NCBI RefSeq assembly: GCF_902832845.1
Contig: NZ_CADFDB010000001.1
Location: forward strand, 1,178,001 to 1,242,000
DNA from: Burkholderia metallica
GTDB taxonomy: Bacteria > Pseudomonadota > Gammaproteobacteria > Burkholderiales > Burkholderiaceae
Length of the DNA: 64,000 nucleotides
Reading direction: 5' to 3'
Shown here: in pieces, positions 18,006 to 26,849 of the stretch
How positions within the stretch are numbered: position 1 is the stretch's first letter
Layout: each line of letters starts with the position of its first letter
Made by a program: the position numbers and the translations under genes
The notes under the pieces: generated by a model
The model's input: only the letters and a program-made list of their open reading frames with translations
The model's database searches: none
What the model was told of the DNA's origin: nothing

Positions 18006-20207
18006 ATGCGGGACAAACTCTGGCCGGCCGTCGTGCTGGCAGCGACCCTCTGCACCAATGCCTACGCAAGCAACGCCGATTTCAACTCGCAGGGCGATGC
18101 CACCGATGCGTTCGCGTCGGCTGCCGCGCAACGGCGCGCCGACCTGCTCGTGCGCAAGATGACGCTCGACGAAAAACTGCAGTTCATTCATTCGCAATAC
18201 GAAATGTCGAAGGTGCCCGGCGGCGGCGCCGGCTACATCCAGGGCGTGCCGCGGCTCGGCATTCCCGACCTGAACATGGTCGATTCGGCCACGGGGTCCG
18301 GCAGCACGTCGCAGGCCAGCACGACGTTCCCGGCGACGATCGCGGTCGCCGCGAGCTGGGATCGCCGGCTGTCGTACGACTACGGCAAGCAGGTCGCGAT
18401 CCAGTTGCGCGCGCAAGGGTTCGGCATGGGTCTCGGCGGCGGCACCAACCTCGCACGCGAGCCGCGCGGCGGCCGCCTGTTCGAGTATCTCGGCGAGGAT
18501 CCGCTGCTGGCAGGCGACCTGCTCGCCGAACGCACGCTCGCCACGCAGCGGCAGAAGGTCATCGCGACCATCAAGCACTATGCCGGCAACGAACAGGAGC
18601 ACGGCCGGATGGGCGGCAACACGCAGATCGACGAGCGCACGCTGCGCGAACTGTATCTGCTGCCGTTCGAGATCGCCGCGAAGCGCGGGCGGCCCGGCAG
18701 CGTGATGTGCAGCTACAACCGCCTGAACGGCGCGTATGCGTGCGAAAACCCTCACTTGCTGAACGACGTGCTGAAGAACGAATGGGGCTTCCAGGGCCAG
18801 GTGCAGTCCGACTGGGGCGCTACGCATAGCACCGCCGCGTCGATCAACGCCGGGCTCGACGAGGAAGAGGACGTCGGGCCGTCCGTGTACCTGACGCCCG
18901 CGGCCGTCAAGCAGGCGATCGCGAACGGCTCGGTGTCGACCGCACGACTCGACGACATGGTGCGGCGCAAGCTCGCGGTGATGATCCGCGTCGGCGTGAT
19001 GGACGATCCGGCCAAGGGCGGCGGCACGATCGATTTCGCGGCCGCGAACCGGTTCGCGCAAACCGCTTCCGAGCAATCGATCGTACTGCTGAAGAACGAC
19101 GGCAACCAGCTGCCGTTGGTCGCATCGGCGTTGTCGCGTATCGCCGTGATCGGCGGCCACGCCGACGCGGCCGTGCTGTCGGGCGGCGGCTCGGGCAACA
19201 CGCGCGACCCCGTATCGGGATCGTTCGCGGGCTGCGGCGGCCTCACGTTCGGTTCGTCGACCGGATGCAGCTGGTGGCGCAATCCGTGGCTGAAGGTCGA
19301 CGTGCCCATCGTCGCGGCGATCCGCGCGCTCGCGCCGGCCGCGCAGGTCACGTATGCGGGCAACAGCGACCAGCAGTCGCCGTTCCGCGCGTACACGCAG
19401 CAGGAGATCGACCAGGCCGCGGCACTCGCGGGCCGTTCGGACGTCGCGATCGTCGTGGTCGCGCAGCCGGCCGGCGAGGATTTCGGCGATCTCCAGAGCC
19501 TGAGCCTCGCGAACCCGTCGAACCAGGATGCGCTCGTCGAGGCCGTCGCCCGCGCGAATCCGCACACGATCGTCGTCGTCCAGAGCGGCAACCCGGTGCT
19601 GATGCCGTGGAAGGACCAGGTCTCGGCGATCGTCGAGGCGTGGTATCCGGGCGAAGCCGGCGGCAAGGCGATCGCGAACGTGCTGTTCGGCGCGGTCAAC
19701 CCGTCCGGCAAGCTGCCCGTCACGTTCCCCGCGCGCGATCAGGATTCGCCGACCTGGGGGCAAAACGGTGCGTTCGACAACGATCCCGTCTATGCGGAAA
19801 AGCTGAACATGGGCTATCGCTGGTATGACGCGCGCAACATCAAGCCGATGTTCGAGTTCGGCTACGGGCTGTCGTACACGCACTTCGCGTATTCGGGTCT
19901 GTCGGTGTCGCGGCAATGGGACGGCTCGCTGAGCGTCGCGTTTACCGTGCGCAACGACGGGCGCGTTGCGGGCGCGGAAACGCCGCAGGTCTATCTGGGC
20001 GTGCCGTACAAGGACGAACCGCCGAAGCGGCTGGTCGGCTGGGAGAAGATCCGGCTGAATCCGGGCGAGGCGCAGCGCGTGCGCGTGACCGTGTCGCCGC
20101 GGATGCAAAGCGTGTGGGATACGTCGCGTAACGGCTGGCGGATGGTGCCGGGCGGAACGGTGTATGTGGGGGCGTCATCGCGGGATATCCGGTTGCACGG
20201 TAACTGA
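18006..20207 (+). CDS. Secreted GH3 beta-glucosidase-like glycoside hydrolase
   Basis: 733 residues with an N-terminal signal peptide (MRDKLWPAVVLAATLCTNAYA). The GH3 N-domain shows LAREPRGGRLFEYLGEDP, KHYAGNEQE and the nucleophile motif VQSDWGATHS (Asp269). The C-domain and a terminal fibronectin-III-like domain (FGYGLSYTHFAY onward) complete the BglX-type layout. The start at 18006 is chosen over the ATG at 17994 because GGAGA lies 6 nt before it and the signal peptide then begins directly. The enzyme should act in the periplasm or outside the cell on beta-linked oligosaccharides. Being next to the EPS genes, it may trim the polymer or process released fragments; specificity is not readable. 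Confidence 0.9.
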   Translation: MRDKLWPAVVLAATLCTNAYASNADFNSQGDATDAFASAAAQRRADLLVRKMTLDEKLQFIHSQYEMSKVPGGGAGYIQGVPRLGIPDLNMVDSATGSGSTSQASTTFPATIAVAASWDRRLSYDYGKQVAIQLRAQGFGMGLGGGTNLAREPRGGRLFEYLGEDPLLAGDLLAERTLATQRQKVIATIKHYAGNEQEHGRMGGNTQIDERTLRELYLLPFEIAAKRGRPGSVMCSYNRLNGAYACENPHLLNDVLKNEWGFQGQVQSDWGATHSTAASINAGLDEEEDVGPSVYLTPAAVKQAIANGSVSTARLDDMVRRKLAVMIRVGVMDDPAKGGGTIDFAAANRFAQTASEQSIVLLKNDGNQLPLVASALSRIAVIGGHADAAVLSGGGSGNTRDPVSGSFAGCGGLTFGSSTGCSWWRNPWLKVDVPIVAAIRALAPAAQVTYAGNSDQQSPFRAYTQQEIDQAAALAGRSDVAIVVVAQPAGEDFGDLQSLSLANPSNQDALVEAVARANPHTIVVVQSGNPVLMPWKDQVSAIVEAWYPGEAGGKAIANVLFGAVNPSGKLPVTFPARDQDSPTWGQNGAFDNDPVYAEKLNMGYRWYDARNIKPMFEFGYGLSYTHFAYSGLSVSRQWDGSLSVAFTVRNDGRVAGAETPQVYLGVPYKDEPPKRLVGWEKIRLNPGEAQRVRVTVSPRMQSVWDTSRNGWRMVPGGTVYVGASSRDIRLHGN

Positions 20208-20223
20208 TCGCCGATGAACCAAC

Positions 20224-20258
20224 CGGGGGAGCCGCGCATGCCGTGCCCGGCTCCCCCG
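20224..20258 (+). terminator. Terminator-like hairpin after GH3 gene
   Basis: CGGGGGAGCCG and CGGCTCCCCCG form an 11-bp perfect stem with a 13-nt loop, 17 bp after the GH3 stop and followed by CGTTTG. It lies between convergent genes and may serve both strands. Confidence 0.65.
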
Positions 20259-20282
20259 CGTTTGCCCATCCGCTGACGATCT

Positions 20283-20471
20283 TTACCGGAACATCAACGC
20301 CAGCAACATCGCCAGCGCGGCGATAGCGGCTATCCCCGCCGCGATGCCGGCCAGATGCGCGGCGACCACCACGCCGGCAGGCAGGCGCATCGGCGCCGCC
20401 CTGTACGCGTTGTCCGGCGAGCGGACACGCGCTACCGGTCGGGCCCGCGATCGCGACCCGACGCCGGCCAT
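20283..20471 (-). CDS. Small single-span membrane protein coupled to DUF4865 gene
   Basis: A 62-residue frame whose ATG overlaps the stop of the DUF4865 gene as TGATG, the usual geometry for translational coupling. The N-terminal 27 residues are arginine-rich and polar. Residues 33-60 form one strongly hydrophobic alanine/leucine helix ending MLLALMFR. This gives a predicted single-span, positive-inside membrane peptide. No family is recognised. The function is unknown, but the coupling implies production in proportion to the DUF4865 protein. Confidence 0.6.
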   Translation of the reverse strand: MAGVGSRSRARPVARVRSPDNAYRAAPMRLPAGVVVAAHLAGIAAGIAAIAALAMLLALMFR

Positions 20472-21049
20472 CACGCGCCGCTCCCTTCCAGCGTATCGAG
20501 CAACGGCCTGGCCAGATGCATGACCTGGTACACCGTGCCCGCGCCACTGTCGTCCGGCTCGTGTTCCGATACGCGTATCCGCGTCAGCCGCCAGCGTAGC
20601 GGGTCGACGCTGACGGCCGCCGCGATCACGCCCTGCCGGGCGGCCGCTTCGCGATTGCGCGCGATCTCCTGTGCCAGCGTCGCGTCGAGATCGGCATCCG
20701 CCGGAATATCGACGGCCTCCAGCAGCACGAAACGCGCGGTCGACGCACTGCCCTTGCGCGCATCGAGCGCGACCTGCACGTCGATCGGCGCGCGTCCGAA
20801 GCTGTCCGTCACGACCCGGTAGCGGCCGTCCGTGACGAAGCCGGCAAATGCCTGTTCGTTGCGCCACAGATAAAGCGATGCATAGCCGTTTTCCGTCGCA
20901 CCGTAGCGGCCCGCCTCGCGCAGCAGGAACCCCTTGAACACCAGCTCAGGCGTATCGTCCCAAAGCCTGCCGCGCTCGCGCACGCGATCGCGGATGATGT
21001 CGAGGTCGTAGTCCGCCGGCAGGCGATGCACGTAGTACGCGGTCAGCAT
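20471..21049 (-). CDS. DUF4865 family protein
   Basis: 192 residues beginning MLTAYYVHRLPADYDLDIIRDRV, a pattern I associate with DUF4865 proteins (dimeric alpha/beta-barrel-like, function unknown). The frame extends to 21118, but the start at 21049 has AGGAG 7 nt upstream. It is soluble, with no signal peptide. It is transcribed divergently from a LysR-type regulator across a short promoter region with two TTCAA/TTGAA dyads, so it is probably that regulator's target. Its stop overlaps the start of a 62-residue membrane protein. Confidence 0.75.
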   Translation of the reverse strand: MLTAYYVHRLPADYDLDIIRDRVRERGRLWDDTPELVFKGFLLREAGRYGATENGYASLYLWRNEQAFAGFVTDGRYRVVTDSFGRAPIDVQVALDARKGSASTARFVLLEAVDIPADADLDATLAQEIARNREAAARQGVIAAAVSVDPLRWRLTRIRVSEHEPDDSGAGTVYQVMHLARPLLDTLEGSGA

Positions 21050-21109
21050 GATCGACTCCTGGAAACGAAACGGAAGATTCCGAACGGCTTGAACACAGCG
21101 TAGAAGCGC

Positions 21110-21161
21110 TTCAATCATTTGAAAAGACGATGGCAGAATATTTCAATGATTCGTTTTTGAA
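21110..21161. promoter_or_regulatory. Two dyads in the LysR/DUF4865 divergent promoter
   Basis: Dyad 1, TTCAA-TCAT-TTGAA, spans 21110-21123. Dyad 2, TTCAA-N10-TTGAA, spans 21142-21161. The same arms repeated with different spacing fit the recognition and activation subsites of a LysR-type regulator. Confidence 0.55.
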
Positions 21162-21176
21162 ATGGATGCGTGTACG

Positions 21177-22034
21177 ATGAAAACGCTCGATATCGAAGCC
21201 GTGCAGGCGTTCGTGCTGACCGCCGATCTCAAGAGCTTCACGCGCGCCGCCGAGGCGATGGACACCACGCAATCCGCGGTGAGCCTGAAGATCAAGCGGC
21301 TCGAGGACGGCCTCGGCCGCCGCCTGCTGGAACGCACGCCGCGCCAGGTTCGCCTGTCGGCCGACGGCACTGCGTTCCTGGAGCCCGCGCGCGAACTCGT
21401 TTCCGCTCACCAGGGTGCGGTCGACGCGTTCGGCGCCGGCCAGCGCCGGCTCGTGATCGGCGTGAGCCATCATGTCGTCGGCGCCGACCTGCCGATGCTG
21501 CTGCGGCGCATGAGCGAAGCCGAGCCGGGGCTCGTGCTGGAAATCCGGGTCGCTGCGTCGCGCGACGTGCTCGATGCGTTCGACCGCGGCCAGCTCGATG
21601 CCGCCGTCGCGCTGCAGCACGACAGCCGGCGGCTCGACGGCGAAACCATCCTGTCCGAGTCGTTCGGCTGGATGGCCGCGGCCGATTTCGAGTACCATCC
21701 GCCGCAACCGCTGCGGCTCGCGACGCAGGCCGAGCCGTGCAGCGTACGCCGCATGGCGGTCGGCGCGCTGGACGAAGCCGGCGTCGCATGGACGGAAGTG
21801 TTCGTCGGCGGCGGTGTGGCGACGATCGGCGCGGCGGTGTCCGCGGGGCTGGCCGTCGCCGCGCTCGGGCACCGCGTGGCGCCCGTCGGGACGGTCGACG
21901 TGGGCGCGCGATACGGGCTGCCGCCGTTGCCGGCGCGCGACGTGGTGCTCTACTCGAACCTGACCGATGCACGCGCGCGACAGGCGCTGCGCACGCTGGG
22001 CGCGGCGCTGCGGTCGTCGGTCGGCGTGCGGTGA
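21177..22034 (+). CDS. LysR-family transcriptional regulator
   Basis: 285 residues. The N-terminal winged helix-turn-helix is clear (LDIEAVQAFVLTADLKSFTRAAEAMDTTQSAVSLKIKRLE), followed by the LysR substrate-binding domain. An upstream ATG at 21162 is in frame but directly abuts an operator dyad; the 21177 start gives the normal LysR N-terminus. Divergent from the DUF4865 gene, with the shared 127-bp gap carrying paired TTCAA/TTGAA dyads. It likely regulates that gene and itself. The inducer is unknown. Confidence 0.87.
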   Translation: MKTLDIEAVQAFVLTADLKSFTRAAEAMDTTQSAVSLKIKRLEDGLGRRLLERTPRQVRLSADGTAFLEPARELVSAHQGAVDAFGAGQRRLVIGVSHHVVGADLPMLLRRMSEAEPGLVLEIRVAASRDVLDAFDRGQLDAAVALQHDSRRLDGETILSESFGWMAAADFEYHPPQPLRLATQAEPCSVRRMAVGALDEAGVAWTEVFVGGGVATIGAAVSAGLAVAALGHRVAPVGTVDVGARYGLPPLPARDVVLYSNLTDARARQALRTLGAALRSSVGVR

Positions 22035-22266
22035 CACCGCCGGATAGCTGCCACCGCACCCGTCACATCGCGGCAGGTTTCGTGTTTTCGTATCCGGGAC
22101 ATCTGCGGGAACGGGCCCTGCCGGCATGGAAAGGCTTCGATGCCCGCCACGGTAAAATCCTGTCTTCGTCCCGCCGAACCGCCGCCCATCCCTGCCCGGA
22201 TCGGGATCACCCACGTCGACAAGCCCTCATCACTTTGATTTCGTTACTCTTTCCCCCTCACGGCGC

Positions 22267-22854
22267 ATGAACTACTCGCTCGCCACCACCTACATCCGGG
22301 AACTCGAGATCCGCAAGAGCCGCTTCATCGGGTACGCGATTCCCGTCGACGACCGCGACGCCGCGATGCAGGCGCTGCAGCGCCTGCGCGACGAGCATCC
22401 GGCGGCCACGCACGTGTGCTGGGCGTTGCTGGCGGGCGGTCAGTCGGGCATGTCGGACGACGGCGAACCGTCGGGCACCGCGGGCCGGCCGATTCTCGAA
22501 GTGCTGCGCCATCACGATCTCGACGGCGTGCTCGGCGCGGTGGTGCGGTACTACGGTGGCGTGAAGCTCGGTGCCGGTGGTCTGGTGCGCGCTTATACCG
22601 ATGCGATCGCGTCGGCGCTGCTCGATGCCGAGCGCGTCGAACGCATCCGCTACACACGGCTCGCGATCGAGATCGGCTACCCCGAGGAAGCGCGCGTGCG
22701 CCGCTGGATCGAACAGGCCGGCTATGAACTGGTCGACAGCGCGTACGGGATGACGGTCAGGCTCGTAATCAAGCTGCCCGAGACCGCCGACGCGAATGCA
22801 CGAACCGAGCTGTTCGACCTGACGCAAGGACGATCGGGCTTTCCGGATCTGTGA
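22267..22854 (+). CDS. yigZ: IMPACT/YigZ family protein
   Basis: 195 residues matching the YigZ/IMPACT family: an N-terminal UPF0029 domain with KSRFIGYAIPV, then the hallmark SDDGEPSGTAGRPILEVL and VVRYYGGVKLGAGGLVRAY segments, and a C-terminal DUF1949-like domain. Members are associated with translation and stress-related control in bacteria and eukaryotes; the biochemical role in bacteria is not settled. It stands alone between a LysR gene and an H-NS-like gene, all on +. Length is normal for the family. Confidence 0.92.
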   Translation: MNYSLATTYIRELEIRKSRFIGYAIPVDDRDAAMQALQRLRDEHPAATHVCWALLAGGQSGMSDDGEPSGTAGRPILEVLRHHDLDGVLGAVVRYYGGVKLGAGGLVRAYTDAIASALLDAERVERIRYTRLAIEIGYPEEARVRRWIEQAGYELVDSAYGMTVRLVIKLPETADANARTELFDLTQGRSGFPDL

Positions 22855-23089
22855 CGCGTGGCCGCCGCGCGCCCGGTCGTCCCGGGCGGTCAGCAAATTG
22901 CGCGGAAAAATCAGATACGTCCGATAGAAAAACCGGGCACCGCCACTTACTCTCATCGGGTTCCCGGCGACTCGCAGCGCAAACGTTTTACCCGCAGCCG
23001 GCGCAGGCAGCATGCCATGGCCGGGCGTGCCGCCGCGCGGTTCGTCGCGCGTCGCCATAATCAAAACTCAGCTACGGGATAACGGACGC

Positions 23090-23380
23090 ATGTATCAAGT
23101 GCAGACACTGCAAGCCCAGCTTGCGGAACTCGATCGACGCATCAAGGCGGCGCGGAGCCGCGAACGCAGCGCGGCGCTCGCGCAGGTACGCGAGCTCGTC
23201 ACGAGCTACGCGCTGACCGCGCGGGAAATCTTCGGGCAGGGTTACAGCGAGCGCGCGAAGCTGTTCACGGTCGGCGTGAAGTACCGCGATCCGGCAACCG
23301 GCGCGACATGGAGCGGGCGCGGGCGCGCCCCCGCCTGGATAGTCGGGCGCGACCGCAACGCGTTCCTGATCCGGGAGTAA
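23090..23380 (+). CDS. H-NS-like nucleoid-associated protein
   Basis: 96 residues: a short N-terminal coiled-coil region (LQAQLAELDRRIKAARSRER) and the C-terminal H-NS DNA-binding core YRDPATGATWSGRGRAPAWI with the conserved GRG hook. The open frame extends upstream to 23012, but the ATG at 23090 gives the usual short Burkholderia H-NS form. It would bind the minor groove of AT-rich DNA and silence acquired genes. The AT-rich beta-helix segment at 14.9-17.8 kb would be a natural target in this window. Single-gene unit, convergent with ppk2. Confidence 0.9.
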   Translation: MYQVQTLQAQLAELDRRIKAARSRERSAALAQVRELVTSYALTAREIFGQGYSERAKLFTVGVKYRDPATGATWSGRGRAPAWIVGRDRNAFLIRE

Positions 23381-23442
23381 CGTGCGCCGCATCGCGCGGC
23401 GCCCCCTTCATCGCATCGAATCCGCCGGGGCCGCCCGGTCAC

Positions 23443-24390
23443 TCAGTAAACATCCGGCACGATCATGGTGTCCGGCACCGGCCGGCGGATGTAATCCTCG
23501 TGATGCTCGCGCGGCGGCAGGTCGATCGGTGCGTGCGGCACCTCGTGATACGGCACCTGCTGCAGCAGATGGTGAATGCAGTTCAGCCGCGCGCGCTTCT
23601 TGTCGACGGCCTGCACGACCCACCACGGCGCTTCCTCGATGTGCGTGCGCTGCAGCATCTCTTCCTTCGCGGCCGTATAGGCTTCCCAGCGGCGGCGGCT
23701 CTCGAGATCCATCGGGCTCAGCTTCCATTGCTTGAGCGGATCCTTGATCCGGCTCTGGAATCGCACTTCCTGCTCGTGATCGGTGATCGAGAACCAGTAT
23801 TTGACGATCTGGATCCCGCTGCGCACCAGCATCTTCTCGAATTCGGGCACCGAACGGAAAAACTCCTCGTATTCCTCGTCGGTACAGAAGTTCATCACGC
23901 GCTCGACGCCGGCGCGGTTGTACCAGCTGCGGTCGAACAGCACGATCTCGCCGCCGGCCGGCAGATGCGCGACATAGCGCTGGAAATACCATTGCGTGCG
24001 CTCGCGGTTGTTCGGCGCCGGCAGCGCCGCCACGCGGCACACGCGCGGATTCAGCCGCTGCGTGATGCGCTTGATCGCGCCGCCCTTGCCGGCCGCGTCG
24101 CGCCCTTCGAAAATGACCACGAGCCGGTGCCCGGTGCTCACGACCCAGTCCTGCAGCTTCACGAGTTCGCCCTGCAGCCGGAACAGTTCGCGGAAATACC
24201 GCTTGCGCGCCTCGCGGCGCTCCTGCGAAAACAGCAGCTCGTCGCTGTCGTCGAAGCGGCGATCGTCGAGCTCCATTTCGAGCTCTTCGTCGTAGGCGTC
24301 GACCAGATCTTCCTCGAAGCGGCGCTGGCGCACCTCCATCGATTCCTCGGTGCGGTCGTCGATCTCGGTACGGATATCGTTGTCGCCCAT
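23443..24390 (-). CDS. ppk2: Polyphosphate kinase 2 (PPK2 family)
   Basis: 315 residues. An acidic N-terminal region (residues 1-60) precedes the PPK2 domain with Walker A GRDAAGKGG (96-104), RLNPRVCRVAALPAPNNRE and the lid/Walker B segment LFDRSWYNRAGVERVM. The enzyme transfers phosphate between inorganic polyphosphate and nucleoside diphosphates (or monophosphates, depending on class) in the cytoplasm. Single-domain length excludes the fused type. The start at 24390 has AAGGAGG 6 nt upstream; the longer frame to 24408 does not. Direction of catalysis in vivo is not readable from sequence. Confidence 0.92.
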   Translation of the reverse strand: MGDNDIRTEIDDRTEESMEVRQRRFEEDLVDAYDEELEMELDDRRFDDSDELLFSQERREARKRYFRELFRLQGELVKLQDWVVSTGHRLVVIFEGRDAAGKGGAIKRITQRLNPRVCRVAALPAPNNRERTQWYFQRYVAHLPAGGEIVLFDRSWYNRAGVERVMNFCTDEEYEEFFRSVPEFEKMLVRSGIQIVKYWFSITDHEQEVRFQSRIKDPLKQWKLSPMDLESRRRWEAYTAAKEEMLQRTHIEEAPWWVVQAVDKKRARLNCIHHLLQQVPYHEVPHAPIDLPPREHHEDYIRRPVPDTMIVPDVY

Positions 24391-24691
24391 GGGGCCTCCT
24401 TCCATCACATTGACGCAGCCAAACGCTCACATTATCCCAGTGTCGCGCGTCAAATTCATGAAAATGGGGCCGGCCCGGCGTCCGTCCCCCGCGCGCGCGC
24501 AACGAATTCGTCCGTATTGCCGCCCGGCCGGAAACCGATCCCGTCGACGCCGGCCTGCCCGCGCAGCCCGGTGCGCCGTTTAATTTAAAAGGAGAATTCT
24601 TTCAAACCATGCGTCCATAAAAAAAGCCGCCTGATACCTTGGCGGCTTCTGCTTCGGCCGGCGCGTGGAACGCAACCGGTCGGCGCGCTGG
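24391..24691. other. Promoter region of ppk2 and 3' region of ggt
   Basis: 300 bp between ppk2 (start) and ggt (stop). It contains the ggt terminator at 24619-24647 and an AT-rich stretch (24579-24605). No gene-like frame is supported. Confidence 0.6.
24619..24647 (-). terminator. Rho-independent terminator of ggt
   Basis: On the minus strand AGCCGCC, a 9-nt loop and GGCGGCT form a 7-bp stem followed by a run of seven T. It starts 45 bp after the ggt stop. Confidence 0.9.
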
Positions 24692-26413
24692 TCAGCGGAT
24701 GATCCGCGTCACCCCCCGCCCACGCGGGTCGGCCATCGCCTCCGGCGTCTTCCCGTCGATCTTGATCACCTGGATGTCGCCACTGAAATCCTGCCCCTTC
24801 AGCGTGTAGCCGCGCGCCTCGATCTGCTTCGCGAGCTCGCCTTCGATCGGGTGGTACGGCTCCCAGAAGATCGTGTTCGGCGGCAGCAGCTGGTGATGGA
24901 AGCGCATCGCGCCGACCGCTTCCTTCAACGGCATCTTGAAGTCGTAGATGTTGTTGATCACCTGGAAGATCGACGTGAAGATGCGCGAGCCGCCCGGCGT
25001 GCCGATCACGAGCGACACCTTGCCGTCCTTGGTCATGATCGTCGGCGACATCGACGACAACGGGCGCTTCTTCGGTTCGATCGCGTTCGCGTCGCTGCCG
25101 ACCACGCCGAACATGTTCGCGACGCCCGGCTTCGCGGAGAAGTCGTCCATCTCGTCGTTCAGCACGATGCCGGTGCCGTCGGCGATCACGCCCGAGCCGA
25201 AGTAGCCGTTGATCGTGTACGTGTTCGACACCGCGTTGCCCCACTTGTCGACCACCGAGAAGTGCGTCGTTTCGGCTTTCTCCGGCATCGTCGTGCCGAG
25301 GCCCGGCTGCACGCTCTTCGTATCCGACGGCTCCTTCGGATTGACTTCACCCGCCCGCTTCGCGATGTACGCGTCGTCGGTCAACTGCGCGATCGGCACC
25401 TTGTAGAAATCGGGATCGCCGAGATACTGCGCACGATCGGCGAACACGCGCTTCTCGATTTCCGCGACGAGGTGGATGTACTGCGGCGAGTTGAGCTTCA
25501 CGCCCTCGAAGTCCTGCTTGAGGTCGGCCTTCATCTTCAGCAGCTGCACGAGGCCGATACCGCCCGAGCTCGGGGGCGGCGCGGTGATCACGTCATAGCC
25601 GTTCCACTTCGCCTGCACCGGCTGGCGCCACACCGCGCGGTACTGCGCGAGATCCTCGGTAGTGATCAGCCCGTTGCCGTCGCCGGTCTTCATCGACGCG
25701 GCGATCAGCTCGGCCGTCTTGCCCTTGTAGAAACCTTCCGCGCCGTCGTTCGCGATGCGCGTGAGCACGTCGGCGAGATCCGGCTGCTTGAAGTTCGCGC
25801 CGGCCTTCAGCCCGGAGAAATACTTGTCGAAGTTGGTCTTGCCGCCGAACTCCTTCGATGCGTCGACGCCGCGCTGCGCGAGCTGTTCGTCGACGACGAA
25901 GCCGTCGCGCGCATAGTGGATCGCCGGCGCGAGCACCTGCTTCCACTTCAGCTTGCCGAAGCGCTTCTGCGCTTCCCACATGCCCGCGACCGTGCCCGGT
26001 ACGCCGACCGCGCGCGGGCCGTACAGGCTCATGCCCTTGACGACGTTGCCGTCCTTGTCGAGATACATGTCCTTCGTCGCGGCGAGCGGCGCGCGCTCGC
26101 GGTAGTCGATGAAGTACGGCTTGCCGTCCTTGTAGATCGTCATGAACCCGCCGCCGCCGATGTTGCCGGCTTCCGGATACGTGACGGCGAGCGTGAACGC
26201 GATCGCGACGGCCGCGTCGATCGCGTTGCCGCCTTCCTTGAAGATTCGCTCAGCCGCATCCGCGCTGTACTTGTCGGCCACCGCGACAGCCGAGCTCGTC
26301 AGGACCGCCGGCTGCGGCCCCTTCGCATAGACGGGCGCGTTCGGCAGGAAGCCGATGCCGGCCACCGTCGCGAGCACGGCAGCGGATGATTTGAAGCGAT
26401 TCAGCGTAGTCAT
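24692..26413 (-). CDS. ggt: Gamma-glutamyltransferase (periplasmic)
   Basis: 573 residues with a signal peptide (MTTLNRFKSSAAVLATVAGIGFLPNAPVYA). The precursor should self-cleave before Thr382 in ETTHFSVVDKWGNAVSNTYT, giving large and small subunits; the small-subunit glycine motifs (NGYFGSG) and PLSSMSP are present. It hydrolyses or transfers the gamma-glutamyl group of glutathione and related amides in the periplasm. Single gene with its own terminator. A gsi-type importer at 42.7-48.1 kb could take up products or intact glutathione, but the loci are not linked in an operon. Confidence 0.95.
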   Translation of the reverse strand: MTTLNRFKSSAAVLATVAGIGFLPNAPVYAKGPQPAVLTSSAVAVADKYSADAAERIFKEGGNAIDAAVAIAFTLAVTYPEAGNIGGGGFMTIYKDGKPYFIDYRERAPLAATKDMYLDKDGNVVKGMSLYGPRAVGVPGTVAGMWEAQKRFGKLKWKQVLAPAIHYARDGFVVDEQLAQRGVDASKEFGGKTNFDKYFSGLKAGANFKQPDLADVLTRIANDGAEGFYKGKTAELIAASMKTGDGNGLITTEDLAQYRAVWRQPVQAKWNGYDVITAPPPSSGGIGLVQLLKMKADLKQDFEGVKLNSPQYIHLVAEIEKRVFADRAQYLGDPDFYKVPIAQLTDDAYIAKRAGEVNPKEPSDTKSVQPGLGTTMPEKAETTHFSVVDKWGNAVSNTYTINGYFGSGVIADGTGIVLNDEMDDFSAKPGVANMFGVVGSDANAIEPKKRPLSSMSPTIMTKDGKVSLVIGTPGGSRIFTSIFQVINNIYDFKMPLKEAVGAMRFHHQLLPPNTIFWEPYHPIEGELAKQIEARGYTLKGQDFSGDIQVIKIDGKTPEAMADPRGRGVTRIIR

Positions 26414-26849
26414 TGCATGTCCCCCATGTGGATCTCCTTCAGGCAGGAAAGGCGCCTGTTCCGCTCATGGCCGTCGGCGCGCCGACGGTCATCTCCGGTT
26501 TCGTAGTATAGGGGGACAAAAAGGGTCGAACACGTGGTGTGCGACGAAAGCGCATCGTTATGTGCGCGCGGTCATGCCGCGGCCTGCTCGGTTTGCAGGC
26601 GGATCGGTCGAAATTGCATGCGACACGACCCCGGTTCTTCTCCGCAAAACGCCTTCAACATACCTCATCACGCAGCGCACAAAACCGAAAGTTGCGAACC
26701 GCGCGGCACGCCACGCGGCACGCACAAAAAATTCCGCAAACATCCCTGCCGCAGCGCGGGCCGATCTGAGAAGATAGCGCCCCGCTTTCGCGCCGCATCA
26801 TTTTTACGTTCACGCTTCGCGTTTCTTCGTCTCGCTTCCGTCGCTTCCT
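26414..26849. other. Divergent intergenic region ggt / YdjM-like gene
   Basis: 436 bp containing the promoters for ggt (minus) and the following + gene. A TATACT -10-like hexamer for ggt lies near 26505. The 26620-26740 segment is less GC-rich than its surroundings. No gene or RNA could be supported. Confidence 0.5.

Noticed and set aside
17793-20108. 771-residue minus-strand frame across the GH3 gene
   Set aside because: Arginine-rich shadow frame with no family motifs; the + strand encodes a complete GH3 enzyme with signal peptide and catalytic motif.
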